64,000 bases of DNA. Source: Tubulanus polymorphus. Lineage: Eukaryota > Nemertea > Palaeonemertea > Tubulaniformes > Tubulanidae. Under the pieces are notes generated by a model that was not told the origin of the DNA, made no database searches, and saw nothing but the letters and a program-made list of their open reading frames with translations. The stretch covers positions 8,160,501-8,224,500 of the forward strand of contig NC_134031.1 in the NCBI RefSeq assembly GCF_964204645.1, given 5' to 3'. Below, in pieces: positions 12,001 to 27,000 of this stretch. The position numbers were made by a program, and so were the translations under genes. Every line of letters starts with the position of its first letter. Position 1 is the first letter of the stretch.

Positions 12001-15000
12001 GGGCTGAAAACCTAAAATCGTGGACAGATCCAATGTCAATCCTTTCTTGTATTCCAAAAGACTTTTTTCACAAAAGATAATTGATTTGTAAAGTGTCCTT
12101 TTATATAGATTCAAGTGTTTCTTTGTTACTGAACAAAGATCTGTAGGAGGAATTGGATAACATACTGTCTAGTGTCTTACCTAGTAAGATACTTTTTCCA
12201 AGATTCATCTCGTTCTCGTTTTTCCGGTGATCGCATAACAGGTGGCACCAGTGGTCCTAATTCATTCAAAGTTGACTCCTTTGTGTTCAGCTCGGATGTC
12301 GGTTCTGATGGTTCAAGTTTAAAGCGTGGAATCGGAAGACTCAATGATTCGTTCAGATTCAGGACGGATGCATATTTAGCAGAATTGTTTCCATCACTCA
12401 TAGGAGTGGCAGTAGGCACCGCCGTGATCATTGAACCAGAACTGAATTCTGATTTGATTGGAGTAATTGACATAGATGGTGATGAACACCTTGATGAAAA
12501 TGGTGTCGTCTCCGATTGATGTAATGATGACGTATCATCTGACATAGTCGAAGATGGAATATCCATTGAGGTATCATCAATCTTAAGTTTTTCATGGTAG
12601 TCTCGCAGCTCTTCTAGATCGACGTATTCAGACACTTTTTCTGAATTTGATGTTGTAACTCCACCATTCATTGACATGGTATTTGTTGTGGATGTCACAA
12701 CAGTACCACCTGGTCCAGTACTGAATGAATTTGCTTCCATGGCAATAGATCTCATTAACCCACCAGGCAGCACAGCTGAAACAGATGAATTGATAGGTGA
12801 GGCTGAAGGACTCGGAGCACCAGAAGATGAGTTTTCATCATGTTTCAGTTCATCTGTTCGAAAATGAGTATATGCCATCTCGAAGTCTCTTCGTTCGTGT
12901 TTGCGTTTGTGAGAATACAATTGACCAGTTGAATGTAAGACATAGTGACATCCTGAAATATATGAGACCAGTAAATGTTCACTCGCATAACTACATATAC
13001 GTAAATAAATATAAGAACATATACATAAGTAAGAAACTACATATACATAAGTAAATTTACATCATTTGTCAAGATTACTAACTGAGGAGGCCTTTTCTAA
13101 AAACTCTTACAAACCTGGTCTAATGCAATGAATGTGATTGCTAACTTTGCTATATTTGCATTTTGGGAAGGAACAATGTTCATATTTCATAAACTTTTTG
13201 AATCCATCTTTACCCAGGACCTCATCCTTCTGGTGGTAAGTTTTGTGTTTCTCTGAAAATGAGGAAAGATTTACTTTATTCAACAGTAAAAGAAAGCCTT
13301 ATCATAGAGGACACCGATATCTCTTTCACTCCCAAATTTATGGATCTACGATTTAAGGGCACAAGTTTTAAATAGCCAAAGCCATAGGTGAATGATCTAT
13401 GTTAAAATGTGCTATGACTGCTACAGGCGTAGTTCTATGATCTAAATGGCAAGCAGCTTTTATGATAGATGGAGCAGCTGTTTCTGTAGTCTATATGAAA
13501 TGACTGCCGTCCTGATAGGGAATCAATTTAGCTTTTCTTCAACATATCTTCCATCCATAATAGCCTATTCTGACAGAATTATTAGTTATTTCCTATCAGC
13601 TAATGAATAAAATGGTGATTCAGCTCATAATGCCTAACCGTGCTGCATTTCACATCAGAAACCACTATTTCAGAGATTTGGAAACATAACCGACATACGA
13701 CATACCCATATCAGCTTTATTTTTGAATGTAAATTGACATCCTTTCCTTCGACAATGGAAATGTGTTGTGCGTTGCCCATAGAAACTGCATGATATAGTC
13801 CCACAGTCCTCAGTCGCGCGGAAGCGTTGAAATCCCTCCTGAATAATTGCCGAGTCTTTACGATGATAATTTGCGTGCATCTGTACATCAGATGTACTTA
13901 TGTAGACCTTGTTACAATTATTCTGTAAATAAGGGAATATGAGGGATTAAAAAACTTCGATGATGGGTGGGTTTGAGGTATCCCATACTTTAATCATGAT
14001 GATCCAAAGTAAATTTGACTTATTTTCTTAAGATTTTTCCCCTTTGAATCACTTTGCAATAAAAATACTGATCAGGTCATTTCAAATTAAGTTTTGATTT
14101 TGACATCTTCCTGCTTGAAATATCTCAGGAAGTAATGGTCATTTACCTGTACACAGTGGTAATGAGTCTGTTTCTTGTTGTGTTGGCAGTCTTTGAACTT
14201 GTCTGAACAGTCGTCAAGAAGACTATAACGCAGGAAACCATGCTGTAATGAATCATCACGTTTCTTGTGCCATTTGAAATGTCGGATCATCTCCTCTTTT
14301 CGGACAAAAACCTGCTAAAATATTGACAATACTTTGTAAATTTTGGCATCATAAATATGAATTCATTTAAATACTTTTGCAAGAAAACAAGTGTAAAATA
14401 CGGCTGTAAAGCAGCTAGAATGGGCTTTGCGGGGTGCCAGGTTTTAGATTCGGCAGTACTGGGGTCGATAGCTCTGGCATCGTATAGATGAAATTTAAGC
14501 CAGGTAAAGCGGATGACAATACATAAATTTGGAACCATATCAAATAGAATATGAATGCCTACTGTCAATAATTATAGTCAGGAGAGAGCAGAAAGGTAAA
14601 ATTCATAATAATAAACACTAGGAATACAAAAGGTTTTTCGATGAGGCAGTAGAAAACCCTAAAAATGTTCCCACAGGATAATTACTTCCATCTGGTTACA
14701 AGGCAGTGCGCTACAATTTACTTACCCTGAATGAACAGTCCAAACAGTGATAGTGCTCCTTGAATGCCATATCTCGGCAGTGAAATCCATCGCATTCATG
14801 AAATGATGAATACCTGATGAATGCGTAAAAACATCGAAAATGATATTTTCATTTAGAAACATGCTATTGGATTTTAGTATTAAAATGATTAGTTCAAATG
14901 TGCGAAATACATACCTTTTTATGTATTTTGAATAGTCTGGAAGAAGTCCATGGGTGAGACTTTGGGCAACATGGTCTCGCAATGCCTCTTTCACATCACG

Positions 15001-18000
15001 ACTAAAGCAAGCCTTGACGTATGCTGCACTTTCAACAAATCTTGGATTCGGACTCGCTGAAAATAATGAAAATAAGTAAAATTAAAAAATATTCTACATG
15101 AGCTACTTCCATTGCCTAATTCTACATTAATCTAAGTCATTGTAACTTTATTCACTCTCCTTACACAGGACACCCTCAGGCAGTGACAAATTAGCCGTTA
15201 AAACAATAAATATGTCTTTGAGAAAAATTCCATACAAAATATAAGCTAATTTCTCATATCAAAGCCAAGAAAACAAAGTTTGGTTTCACCAACATTGTCT
15301 TTATGCTCGAGTTGATTAGTTTATCTAATTATTTGAAGTGGCCCCTGAGAGGAAAGTGTACCATGGAATGTACATTTCAGGCCAAACTATGAATATTTCT
15401 ATAAGTTCGTTTCTTTTTTTGTATTGAAAGGTTCTGTTGCTATCAGATTCACACACACACGCATGTATAATTGAAATAAGCATTTCTAATGAATTTTCAA
15501 ATGTTGGTTATTATAATGACAAACAGTGGCTACCAACACCAGTAACTGAGTTGATATGGTTTCACGAATATTTCGTCGAATAAAGACAATGATACTTTTC
15601 AACAAAGGTAAGTAAGACCCTCAGTAATAACTTCCTATCCTACACATTGTTTAAGATAAAATCTGTAGTTCTCAGTGACAAAGAATAAAAGTTGGCAACT
15701 CAAGAAGCTCCTGAAATATTTGGTACAAGCTCCTTCATTGTTATTGAGTATTGTGGAATGTGGATACGAAACGTAAGAAGTTACGATGTACTGGCAAATG
15801 TAAAACAGTTTTGTATTTAATACGGCCTTCGTTGATAAATTAATATTCCAAAAAGAAACAGAACACCACATTATCGTAGCCTTATAATCTGATCGCCTAG
15901 TCGTTATTGTTAGTTATGTCAGAATCGGTAGAAAAAACATTTTGCTCTCGAATTCGTAACGTGTCTAATTTCATAGTCAGAATGTTGCAATCAACGCATT
16001 TGATGGATTCCAGGCATAAATATCGTTAATGTGCACTTATTTCATTATCCACCAATCTGCTCTCCGTAGGAAAAACATATTTCTAGAAAAGAAATGATCC
16101 TATATTCAAATCTAGATAGAAAATATAAAGCATGATGACCGCAAAACTGATGTTCGCCTCAATTAGTTGATGATGCAATAGAAATCCAACAATTGATGAA
16201 GAATCTTGAAATTAAAATAAACAAGATTTTTCGTCACAGTTGTCAGCTTAACATTTCACATACTTTTATGTCCAGTTCCTAATAATAAAGTCGGGTGAAT
16301 TAATTCTGATCCTCTTAGGTTGAAACTAAAATTCTTATTTTTCAAGCTCGGCACTAATACGAGGAAAGTATATAATAAGCTAATTCAACTATTCACTGTG
16401 TAAACCAATGATGGTTATCACTGATAGAGCATTGCTATATAAAACGCAAAAATTATAAGTCATATTTCCGTTGAAAATTCCACAATTATTACATGAAAAA
16501 CGAACATAACAAGACAACAGCCATACCATACATTCCTAACAATGCATTATCATCTCCACGGCAACATAATTTCTACTTTTGCACCGCGTTTATTACATCC
16601 ACCTTGATTATATGATTATAACCAGTTGAAGCTTGAAAAATAACGATGTACTGATCTTTAGAATGGTTTGTATGGAACCTTAAGTCAACATTGACAACTA
16701 ATAGTTTGCAAATTCAATCCGCAGACAATCTCAAACCAATTCTCAAGGCATGCCCTTTTCATAAATTGGAAAATTTGAAATCCAATATTGCTACGGCATC
16801 CGTATTCCTGTTGCATTAATCTAACGACGTTGGCACTGCCTAGCACACCCAACATGAATAATATCGAAACAAGAAACGGATTTTGCGTTTATGTTCATGC
16901 AAAACAATAAACTTATCTACAATAATGACTTTAGCCATGAATCTGAATCAGAAGGCTTCCACTGAAGGTGCTGCGATGATTGCTTCTAGATTGTTCCATT
17001 CAATCAAGGTTTTTACAAAGAACGAGTTCTTGTACATTTCGTGCGTTATGGGCTTAAGAAGTATGACTTTGTAGCCATGAGAGAAGTTGTAGTTGTATCG
17101 ATGGTAACAAAATTGCTTGTGATTTTGATCCATCATGTGATCGATCCACTTTTCACTCACAGGTACTGATTCTTATCTAACTCCCTCAAACCGCTTAACG
17201 CCACGCAGGGCATCATTCTTTCCCAATGGGGGAGAGACCAGAGAGGAACCTTCGACCAAGAAACTCTGTCGCCACCAGGATTTAAACCCATAAACTGGAT
17301 TGACGAGACCAGTGACCAGCGGCTTTAACCACTCGGCCACAGCATCTCTCTAGGTAGTGAAAGGTACTGATTATTGCATACTCGGTGTTTCTTGTTTAGC
17401 TACTCGACATCGCACATAGCAGATTGAAACATTGTTTACTTACTTCGTGAAACAATGAATTGTTAAATGATGTTTCCTGTTTAAGAGCATTGTATACACA
17501 GTAGTGAAACAGTTAGTTTACATGTCTGGGATAGGTTATATGCCTAAAGCCTGGTGCACATGAAGTGATTTTTTGTCGCCGGGTTGCTGCGATTGGTACT
17601 ACAAGTGATTCTATATCACTGTATCATGTGACTTGTCACGATGGCCACGTCCCTGCCTCCAAGGTCACTGTATTTTGAAGTATCACATGATAATTATTCG
17701 CTCACATATAGATCGTTGATGAGTTGATGAGTTGCTTGATGTCTCCAGCTGCCATATACACTGCAACTCCGAGCAATCAATGATCAATTTCATGGCATTT
17801 GACGTTCGATATTGGGCAACTCGAGCAAATCCTTTCGATCCAAGTTATTTCTGTCTCCTCTTACCGCAGACGACCAATTTTTTCATTCCAACCGATCGAA
17901 TTAGGCAGTTGCTCGAGAATTCCTCGAAAACGTCACTCACGTGCGCCAGGCTGAACTCAGGTGATCCGACAATTCACTTACGACCTATTGCCTATGTGCT

Positions 18001-21000
18001 ACTTTGATCACCGATCAAATTGCACAAATACTTTCCTCCCTTACAATGAATCCATGACAGTCATTGGCTACAACTTAAGACTTATGGCGGGAAAAGAAAA
18101 AAAAAGAGTTCTATTCTTACGATCTGGTTGGTGGGAGATTACCGACATTATCAACAGTCACAACAGCCCATCAGATCAACAATGGATTGATCATCAGATG
18201 ACATCCTAGCAGACAATTTTAAAAGGGTCAACCATAGAATGTCCCATGTTAAACTATCAAATACAGGTAATTCCTAAGAGGTAAATCTGTAACTGTGCTA
18301 CTGCCGTGTTGGTCATTTCAACTGTTCGGCCAGATGACTAGACAACTCAGTAACTACCATCATCTGAAACTATCTTGAAATTAAAAATCAATACAGAATC
18401 AATAAGAACTTCCATCAGATAAGAGTGCGATTTAGGTGGGTTGACAGTCAGTAGTTGAATGTCTTCGAACCTTAAAATCAGGGATGGAAATGAAAACTTA
18501 ATATGAGCACTTTCACCTTAGATGGGTACTTGACTCGATGAGATGGAAATCAACTTAATGAATATGAGCTCTTTATCCCTAGATGGATACTTGACTTGAT
18601 GAGAGCCATTTGGCATTTAATTATCTTAAAATTAACTCAAGTTCAATCCAACGAAGATCTATCAGTGAAAGCTTATTGGCCAACAAATTGTTTCCCATTG
18701 CTTGACGCCTTTAAGTACTGCACACAAAAGCAATCGATAACTGACTCCCTTGCAATCAATGACCTTCAAGGGCGTCAGGAAAAAATTCTGTACCAACATT
18801 TTTAGTACAGTGTGTCATGAAATATTATTTTGTTCTTTTTTGAGAAACAAGAGTTCTCATGTCGGATTCAATGCTCTCAAATACTATTTCGAGTGGATAG
18901 AGAGAGATGGACACCAAAAACTTTAGGAAGATTGATTTAGGCTAGACGTTTCTTTTTCTATTGATGCAAATGTAAATATCAGATTCTAAAAATTGGATCT
19001 CTGTTATTTGTCTGAAAATGGATGGTTGCGCGTCCTACTTTATTAGCGCTTCCCTTAAGTGGACTCCTGGATCCGCACCTTGATACTACTTGATGTTAAG
19101 CCTCACAAAATTCTTAACTTCTGCAGTTTCGAAACTTTTTGATATCTCAATATTCAGTAGCCTTGAGTCTATCAAAAACGAAAATTGGGCTAAGAACATG
19201 TATCAAATGCTCAGGAAAATGTTTTCACCAGGCATATGACATGTTCTTGTTCTCAAATCTTGCACCATGTCAGGAGGAGCAGGCAAGAACATGTCACATG
19301 ACTAAATCAGTTTGCTCAGGAGAATTATGGTTTGCATATTGTTTTTTTTCACGTTCTTGAGATCGTGCGAAGATTGTGATCACTACTGTTTCGAATAGTC
19401 CTCTACCCAATGGCATCGGAGACGCATCCAGGTTTCTATCTAGCTGTTGTTCCTCAAACAAGTACAGTAAGAGGAGATAAAAAATCATTCGCTTTCTGGC
19501 TACATGCAATCTCGATGAAAAATCTGCCATTGTGTCTCAGAAAAGCAAGCCGGTCTATGCAAATGTAAGTCTATTACCCTATATTCTATCTTAAAAATAA
19601 ATGATCATCGAGAAAAACCAGATAGAAACAGTTTCACCATGAGATAATTTTATTTGGACCAGCATTATCATTATTCAGCATGTTCCTTCTTTAAGCCTAG
19701 CTCAGGAAGGTCCAGATCTCTAATAACTATAGGTCAAATCATGTTGATTATCGCCGATCTGCGGGTTTTAGCGCTGATAATCCGCTTTGATCACCGATAG
19801 AATGGCATAAGTGTACGCATATACGACAAGCTGTATAACCACTGGCCAAGTGGACTAGTTCTATTGGTCTACTATCGGTTGCTTTCTACACACAAGACCC
19901 GGGTTCAATCCCCGGTAAGTGCGCGTAATTACATTGTCACTTCCGTAATCGTTACGTTGGTGGAGAACCCTAATCGCTCTCGGTAATACATCGTCCCGCA
20001 TGGTCAACATAATAAAATAGATATGATAATAATAGAATTTAGATCTAACTAATCTATGTTTACCTATAATTAAATATAAAAATTGAAAGAGGTTGTCCAG
20101 TGGTTGGCTCACGATATTCGCTGCGTTCGAATTTACAATTCAAAAGTTTCAAATTAAAATTATCAAATTCCTCATGAAGTAATCATCAGTGTAAATACAT
20201 TCACAACTGATACAATTAAGATATTCCAATAGCAATTCCAACGCATTGCGGCAAGTACTTTCAATAGTTTAGAGAAATATAATTTCACCATCGCATGATA
20301 ACCATGGTAACGTGATAAAAGAGTTGCAATTTTCCATTATTGAGAGAGGAAATCGTGACGACCAAATCGTTATACTACAATTACCCGCCTGCATTGTTCG
20401 AATTCACTCAGCACTTATTGAAAAATTTTGTAAGTATGTTTTATCGGAAATTTTACCATCAAAACAATTTCGCGAAGCTTCGAAGAATACAATGCAAATA
20501 ACGTGAAGCGTCGTGAAAAGTCATTCGGGTTTGCAATTAAGTGCCGTTGTTAAACAGGAACTTAAGACAATACAAGACAATACACGCTACACGCTACACG
20601 CGGTCAATTAAATATTCAGATTTCGATGCAAAATTACTCGCAAAATATATCAAAAAACGTAAACCTCAATGCATAGTGGAGCTTTCCGCAGAGTCGAAAA
20701 TACTCTAGAGGTTTCTAGGCGATGACATGCGAAAATTGCGTAAGTATATAGACTTATGACAAGGAATTATTACCACTGCATGTACACCAGGCGCTGTATA
20801 GCATGGATGACCATATTCACTAGATATCTGTAGGAAGTAGGCATTTTCTTTAGTAGCATTTAACTTATGTGATCGATTTTGTGAAGAGTTTGCCCCCAAT
20901 TAACGGTCATATCAAACACACGTTAAAAGTGATGACAGTTTAGGTTAATCATAATGGCATAACATCCTGGCGATATAGAAAATCTTAGAAATCGAATGGT

Positions 21001-24000
21001 AAAATCATTGCTGGAGAGTTGGTCAATTGCAGAATTGATCCGAAAATCATGTTTGTGAAAATGCAAATATGAGACCACCGATCTCTTGGGCCATTTATCT
21101 TATACCTATTGGAGGGTAAAACAGTTGAGCTAATACCTTGTGAAAATTAGTTTCACAAAGATAGATGGCAAACCTATAAAACAGAATACATAGATTAGAT
21201 TAGATTTAAATTTATTGCTCCAGAAAATTGTACATTTTTTGCGAGCACAGGATACATACAAAATAAACAGTTTGCAGTTATACAATAACAGTTGCTAGTC
21301 ATACAATAACTAGTTATATTTACAATTGAAAAGTTATTTTGAAAAGTTCGTGTATACCAGGAACAGCGATGAGGTGAGGCTAGATGAGGCTATGTGCCTT
21401 TTTTATAAAAACTGCAAGATTCCTTAGGACGTTTGGGTTTTCTGACGTAAAAAGGTTCATAAATTTTCTTATATTAGGAAACGTTACTATTTGTTGCGGT
21501 ATGTACCGACTTCTTAAACTTTCGAAAAAAGTACACTCCATTATAAAATGGTATTCGTCGCCGATTTGCCCTAGGTTACATTTGGTACAAAGTCGTTCAT
21601 TTCGGGGGATATTTTCATATCTTCTTGTTTCAATCGGTAGATTATGATTAGAGCAACGAAACCGTATTACATTTGTCCTGAGGTCAAATGGTAGTGCTAA
21701 TGAACATACTTCCCGCCCCCAATTCGGCTTAATAATTCTATAGGTATCTAGTTTTGTTGAAGCTGCGATAGTCTGGTGCCATTTCTGTTTGAATTGATCT
21801 TGTAAACATAATTTAACAGTTTCTGATAAATACCGGATATTCGGGAAAGATTGTTCGTACCAAATGTAACCTAGACCACAGTTTTCTAAGATAGACTGAA
21901 TACAAGTGATCCATTTACTGGTCTTACCATTTACATGATTTTTTATTAGGATACGATACATTTTACTAGAATGAGTGTTGCTCTCTGTGATCAGATGTCC
22001 CCAAAACTTAACCATTCTGACTTTTATTTGTATTTCAAAAGGAATATTGGCCACACTATCTCTCACAAGGTAAAATACTCCAAAAAAAATCAGTTGCATA
22101 TCCTCAGTCTTAATGTGCAATAGGGGCAAGTGTGCAACTTCAAATATTTTGACAAAATTGATATTTCAGTGTTCTTAGAATTTTGAGGAAAATCAAAAAT
22201 GTAGCTTCGTCAACAGAATTTCTCAATACTACACTAAAAATGTTCAAATTTTCCAGAATTTGAAAGCTGCCTTTAGCCAATGAGAACGTGATATGACATC
22301 AAGTTATGTCAAACAAACTTAACTCATTTGATCTAAATAACTCAAGTCACATAGTAACCTATAAATAATGATCAAAACTAAGGAAAAAGAAAAACGAATC
22401 AGAAAGATATGAGTTTGTAGAATAATATCTCGGATAGAAACTACATTACAATATATCAGTGCACTAATCCTGCTCCATGATATTTAGCTATATTAGCAGG
22501 TTTGTAATTCATAGATAATTGTCTAAAATAATTGTCTTGGCCGACAAATAAAAGGAGATCATTTTAATACAGTATCTTTGCACGGTTTGTCACGCGACGA
22601 TAAACCTGAATATCGATGGTAATTCAGTCACCAAGAGCAACAGATTTAATTTCCATGCCAACCCTTGTCTTATTTTATTGATGCGCGGTCTTTGCGCGGA
22701 GTTGCCAATTTTAATGCATTATTCATTATTTAAGTCAATTTCAGCATTGAGGATTCATGCGAAATTTATTCCGTCCCGTCCCGTATTCTAGGCCCGGTCG
22801 AGACCATCACGCTATATGTATCACGGCGATGCATACCATTGTGGCATTTCCATGGCAACAAATTGGATACAATTTAAATTTTCAACATTTGTTACTACGC
22901 AGGGGTAATGGTGGCCGCGTGGCGTGCGTGGCACTCTTAACGATCAATACACACGAGCACGAAACTTTCATGCCAATATTAAGCCGCAATGCCGATAAAA
23001 AGTTTGCGTAAAATGGAACGGCCTCGTTATGGTAACTTTGACCATATACAAATGTTTGCATTCATTACGTCCTTTCACACGAATCGTGTCATAAATAGGT
23101 GAAACAGACAACATCGGTGAACTTAATGCATCATCAGCTCATTAATCGATATGTGAAAAACATTGATAACATATACGTACATACAGTTTTACGTTACATA
23201 TGTACTTTTTAATTTACAGTTTTCCAATGAAGCCTCACAAAGAACGACGAAGGAATAAGTCCTTTCTCCTAGTCTACAAAACAGAGGGGGTTGCAAAGAA
23301 AAATGACCCGAGTCGCTTTAGATTTTAATCGATATATGCAACATCGCTCGAAGGCACACAGCTAATTACGAAATGTGGAGCCTCAAACATTGACTATTTC
23401 TTCCTTTCAGAATTCGTAGACATGGAAAAATCTATCCTTTCTTGCTATTACAAATTTTCGATCGAATATTAATGACGTCACACCATCTGTTGGGATAGAT
23501 GTTGTGGCAGTTCCCAATTTTTAAGCAAGGATATGTGATTACTATTTATAATTAATCACCAAGATTACCATATAAACTGAGAGATATTTGATATCTAGAA
23601 TACCTTCTCAAATACCACTGACTCTACAATCATATTGTATGCACGCATTCTTACAACGGATTCTTTCTTATATATGTATATATATATATATACTTCAGGC
23701 CAAATACAATGCTTTTTGTGTGATTGCTCAAAATCCGGACCTACTCTGTTTAGTTTTACTCTAAATGCTTTGCAATATATCACAAACATTTCATCGATAA
23801 GTCCCCAATCAAGGTCGATTAGCTTCCAATTACAGCCCAACATGTGAGACTTAATTACCATAAATGATAGGCTGAAATTCGGCTCAACTTACCATGCCAT
23901 CGATTTTCAAAGCACACAATACAATATCGTTACAATAACAAAGAGATTAGATCTTAGTGAAAATATTTGAAAAGAAAATGTTGCGAAATTTGATAAAAAC

Positions 24001-27000
24001 TGGGCTTTCGTCAGACTTTAAATGAGGAGACACTGATTGTAACCACACTTTTTCAGCTGCGCTTATTTCCAGCACAAATGAACGCAACCAGCTAGAGATA
24101 TGATCTCCGGCGATTTGCTCCCTATTTAGGAATTATCAAAGATGAATACCTAGAATGGGTTAAATTGACTGTTTGAATCTTCAAATTTAAGAATCCCTGC
24201 AAGAACCAATATATTCCATCCTCCATCATAAAGATTTGAACCTGATGGCATTATGAAACTCTGCCATAGCACTAACCCTGCTTGATTACCACGCGAGTGC
24301 AGGTACTTGAGCACTTAGCCATGATTTCATTATTAGCCAATTAGGTAGAATTTCCTACTGAGGCAGTCTCAATGCCATCAGGTTCGAATCCCTCCCTAAG
24401 GAGGATGATCCAATCCAGTATGGTTGTGTAAGTGAACAATCAGAATGTAACGATTAAGAGTAACAGTGATATTATGCTCACTCATCGGGGATAACCCGGG
24501 TCTCTTATGTAGAAAGCAAGCACGCTAACCAGTAGACAAATAGAACTAGTCCACTTGGCCAGTGGTTACACAGCTTGCCGTATGCATAACGCATAAGGTA
24601 TATGCATAATGCAAATACATATGTAGTAATATGCCACTGAATTGTATAGTTAACTTTGAAAGTTTACCAAAATATTCGAAAAATGTTGAAAAAAAAACAG
24701 GGTAAAAAATAATCAAAACTTTTTTTTCGATCGACAGCAAACAATCCTGACTATTTGTGTAATTAGATATATTCAACTGAATTTGGAAAAAAACTGGTGG
24801 TATTTTATGTTCACAATCAGCCATTTGCAGTCATTATTAAAACGCTTTTGTTGATAAGGTGAAGTTTAAAAACGATTTCTTAGAAATTCAAGGGCTGGTT
24901 TTATCAATGACCCCAAATATTCATAGAAAACTAAATGTCTGATTTTGCTTTTGATGTACTGTACATATTCAGTATGGAATGGGTCTAGTTTTTTTAAATC
25001 TTTATTTGCGCATTTGACAGAATTTGAATCAGAAAATAAAAACACCCAATTGTAAATATTTTTGAAGTTATAGACAATAAAAATCTGCGATAAGAATATT
25101 TGATTATACCGAGGCTCAAATTTTGGGTCAATTATAGAAATCTCTTGATAAACGACAACAGAACGCAGAAACTGCCAGAACAATTAATCACATAAACTAC
25201 GAATGATATAAATATAGACGTGTATCATATATACATATGACAAAGCAGGAAAAGTGAAATTAGCCCAAAACCACATTTATTCACTCAAGCTGGATTGCGA
25301 CCTACCCAGTATTATTCATAATTTATCAGGTCAAAATCGTAGACATTTACATCGGCACTAAAACACGCCTTTTATTATTTACGTATCTATGCCACACAGT
25401 CATATTGAAAAATTTCCACTTTACACCAATTGAATAATAACTCTATATTCACGTGAAATTTGACATAGATATCGGAATGTTATTTGTTGTCAAAAATATC
25501 TAGCGACGACGATTCTAGATTTACATACACGTTGCGAACTGTTAAACGTATTTAGAATTATCAGAATGAAATTTATACAAAGAAAACTATTTCTTTGCTT
25601 ATTAGATCTCCCTCATAATGCTAAAATGCGAATTTTTATGACATACAGCCGTAGAGATTATATTGGAGAAAAGGAGGTTTCTTCAAGTGCTAGATAATGG
25701 TGGGTATATCATGTAAGCACTACAAATTCTACATTTTTGACACATAAATTTTCTGACATAAATCTAGTTTTTTTTTGTATTCAATAGGTCATGTCCGTAT
25801 TTTTCTGCTGGTTTTATGAATAACGACACCCAATTCTGCTCGAGTGCTGTGGCCTGTTTTCAGTGTATTTACGGCAAAAACGAAAAGCTTTTTCACACGT
25901 AGCAAAGACGAATGAAAGATTACATCTAGTTCAGAAAATTAATGTTAAAAAGAAAAATAGTCAAATTTTAGTGCCACACAACATTCAATAATCTTATAAT
26001 AATCATCATTGAAATTTCTTTTAAAAGCACTCTAGATAAAAAGTGCTCTAAATGAATATGTTTTAGTGCTGTTTTAAATACTGCAGTATATATGGAGATG
26101 TTAGAAATATCCCTTGATGAATATACGAAAGATTGGCGCTGGTGTAACAAACATTTCAACTTTTTAAAGGTTCAGTTACAAAGCCATGCTTTGTGTTAGA
26201 ATTGCAGCTAGAATTGAATTCTAGCCAGAACCAAACGATTCAGTTCCACCGAAACAATAATGAAAACAAATCATTTCAAAAAAGCACCCAGAACCCAATT
26301 CTGTGGCAAAAAGTAACTGTCTACAAAAATATGTGTTTGCAAAATAGAGTTCAACATGATTTCACATATTGCTCTCGTCAGTTCTCATTAATCTAAATTC
26401 CTGATTGAACGAAAATGAAATAACATAACATTGCTGCCTAGAATAATAGCCGACTTCACATATAATAACAAAATACCACAGATTACGTGGCAAGCACCAG
26501 GGTTATGGGAAAATTCAGAATTTCTCAGTCGAAAACAGGTTTTTAACGTAACACCACCACGAATGCCCACGAGTTACTGAATTCTTTTCAAAGATTCAGA
26601 GCTAATTCTTATCACAAAGGAACAAGAACATAAAATTTTACTTTTAAAAGTGGCCCTGTTAAAATCATGTATTGAAGACGTGTTGAATGATATGAAGCAT
26701 CGAGCTTCTTTGTGCAGATCAGAAATAGCCATCACTTAACCTCAGTAAATCAGCAAAAATCAGCTAAATCATATGGATATTACCAATTTGTCGGGTGTAC
26801 AAAAAGTGTTGAACTACAGTCTGGAAACTAAACAACGAAGCGCTGGTCTGTCTCGAAAGCTCAGCACCTGCAATAACTGTCACCAGGATATCGTTTCATC
26901 GTCACTGATTTGACAGTGTTGAAAACGGTGTGTTAAGTCGGCAATAAATCTGAAATTCCATAGCAAATGCTCTTACGATCGGTTTTAATCAATTTTTGAC

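Noticed and set aside
19826-20010. A working tRNA gene
   Set aside because: The A and B boxes are good but the acceptor and anticodon stems do not pair, and a second diverged copy exists at 24430-24592. SINE origin is more likely.
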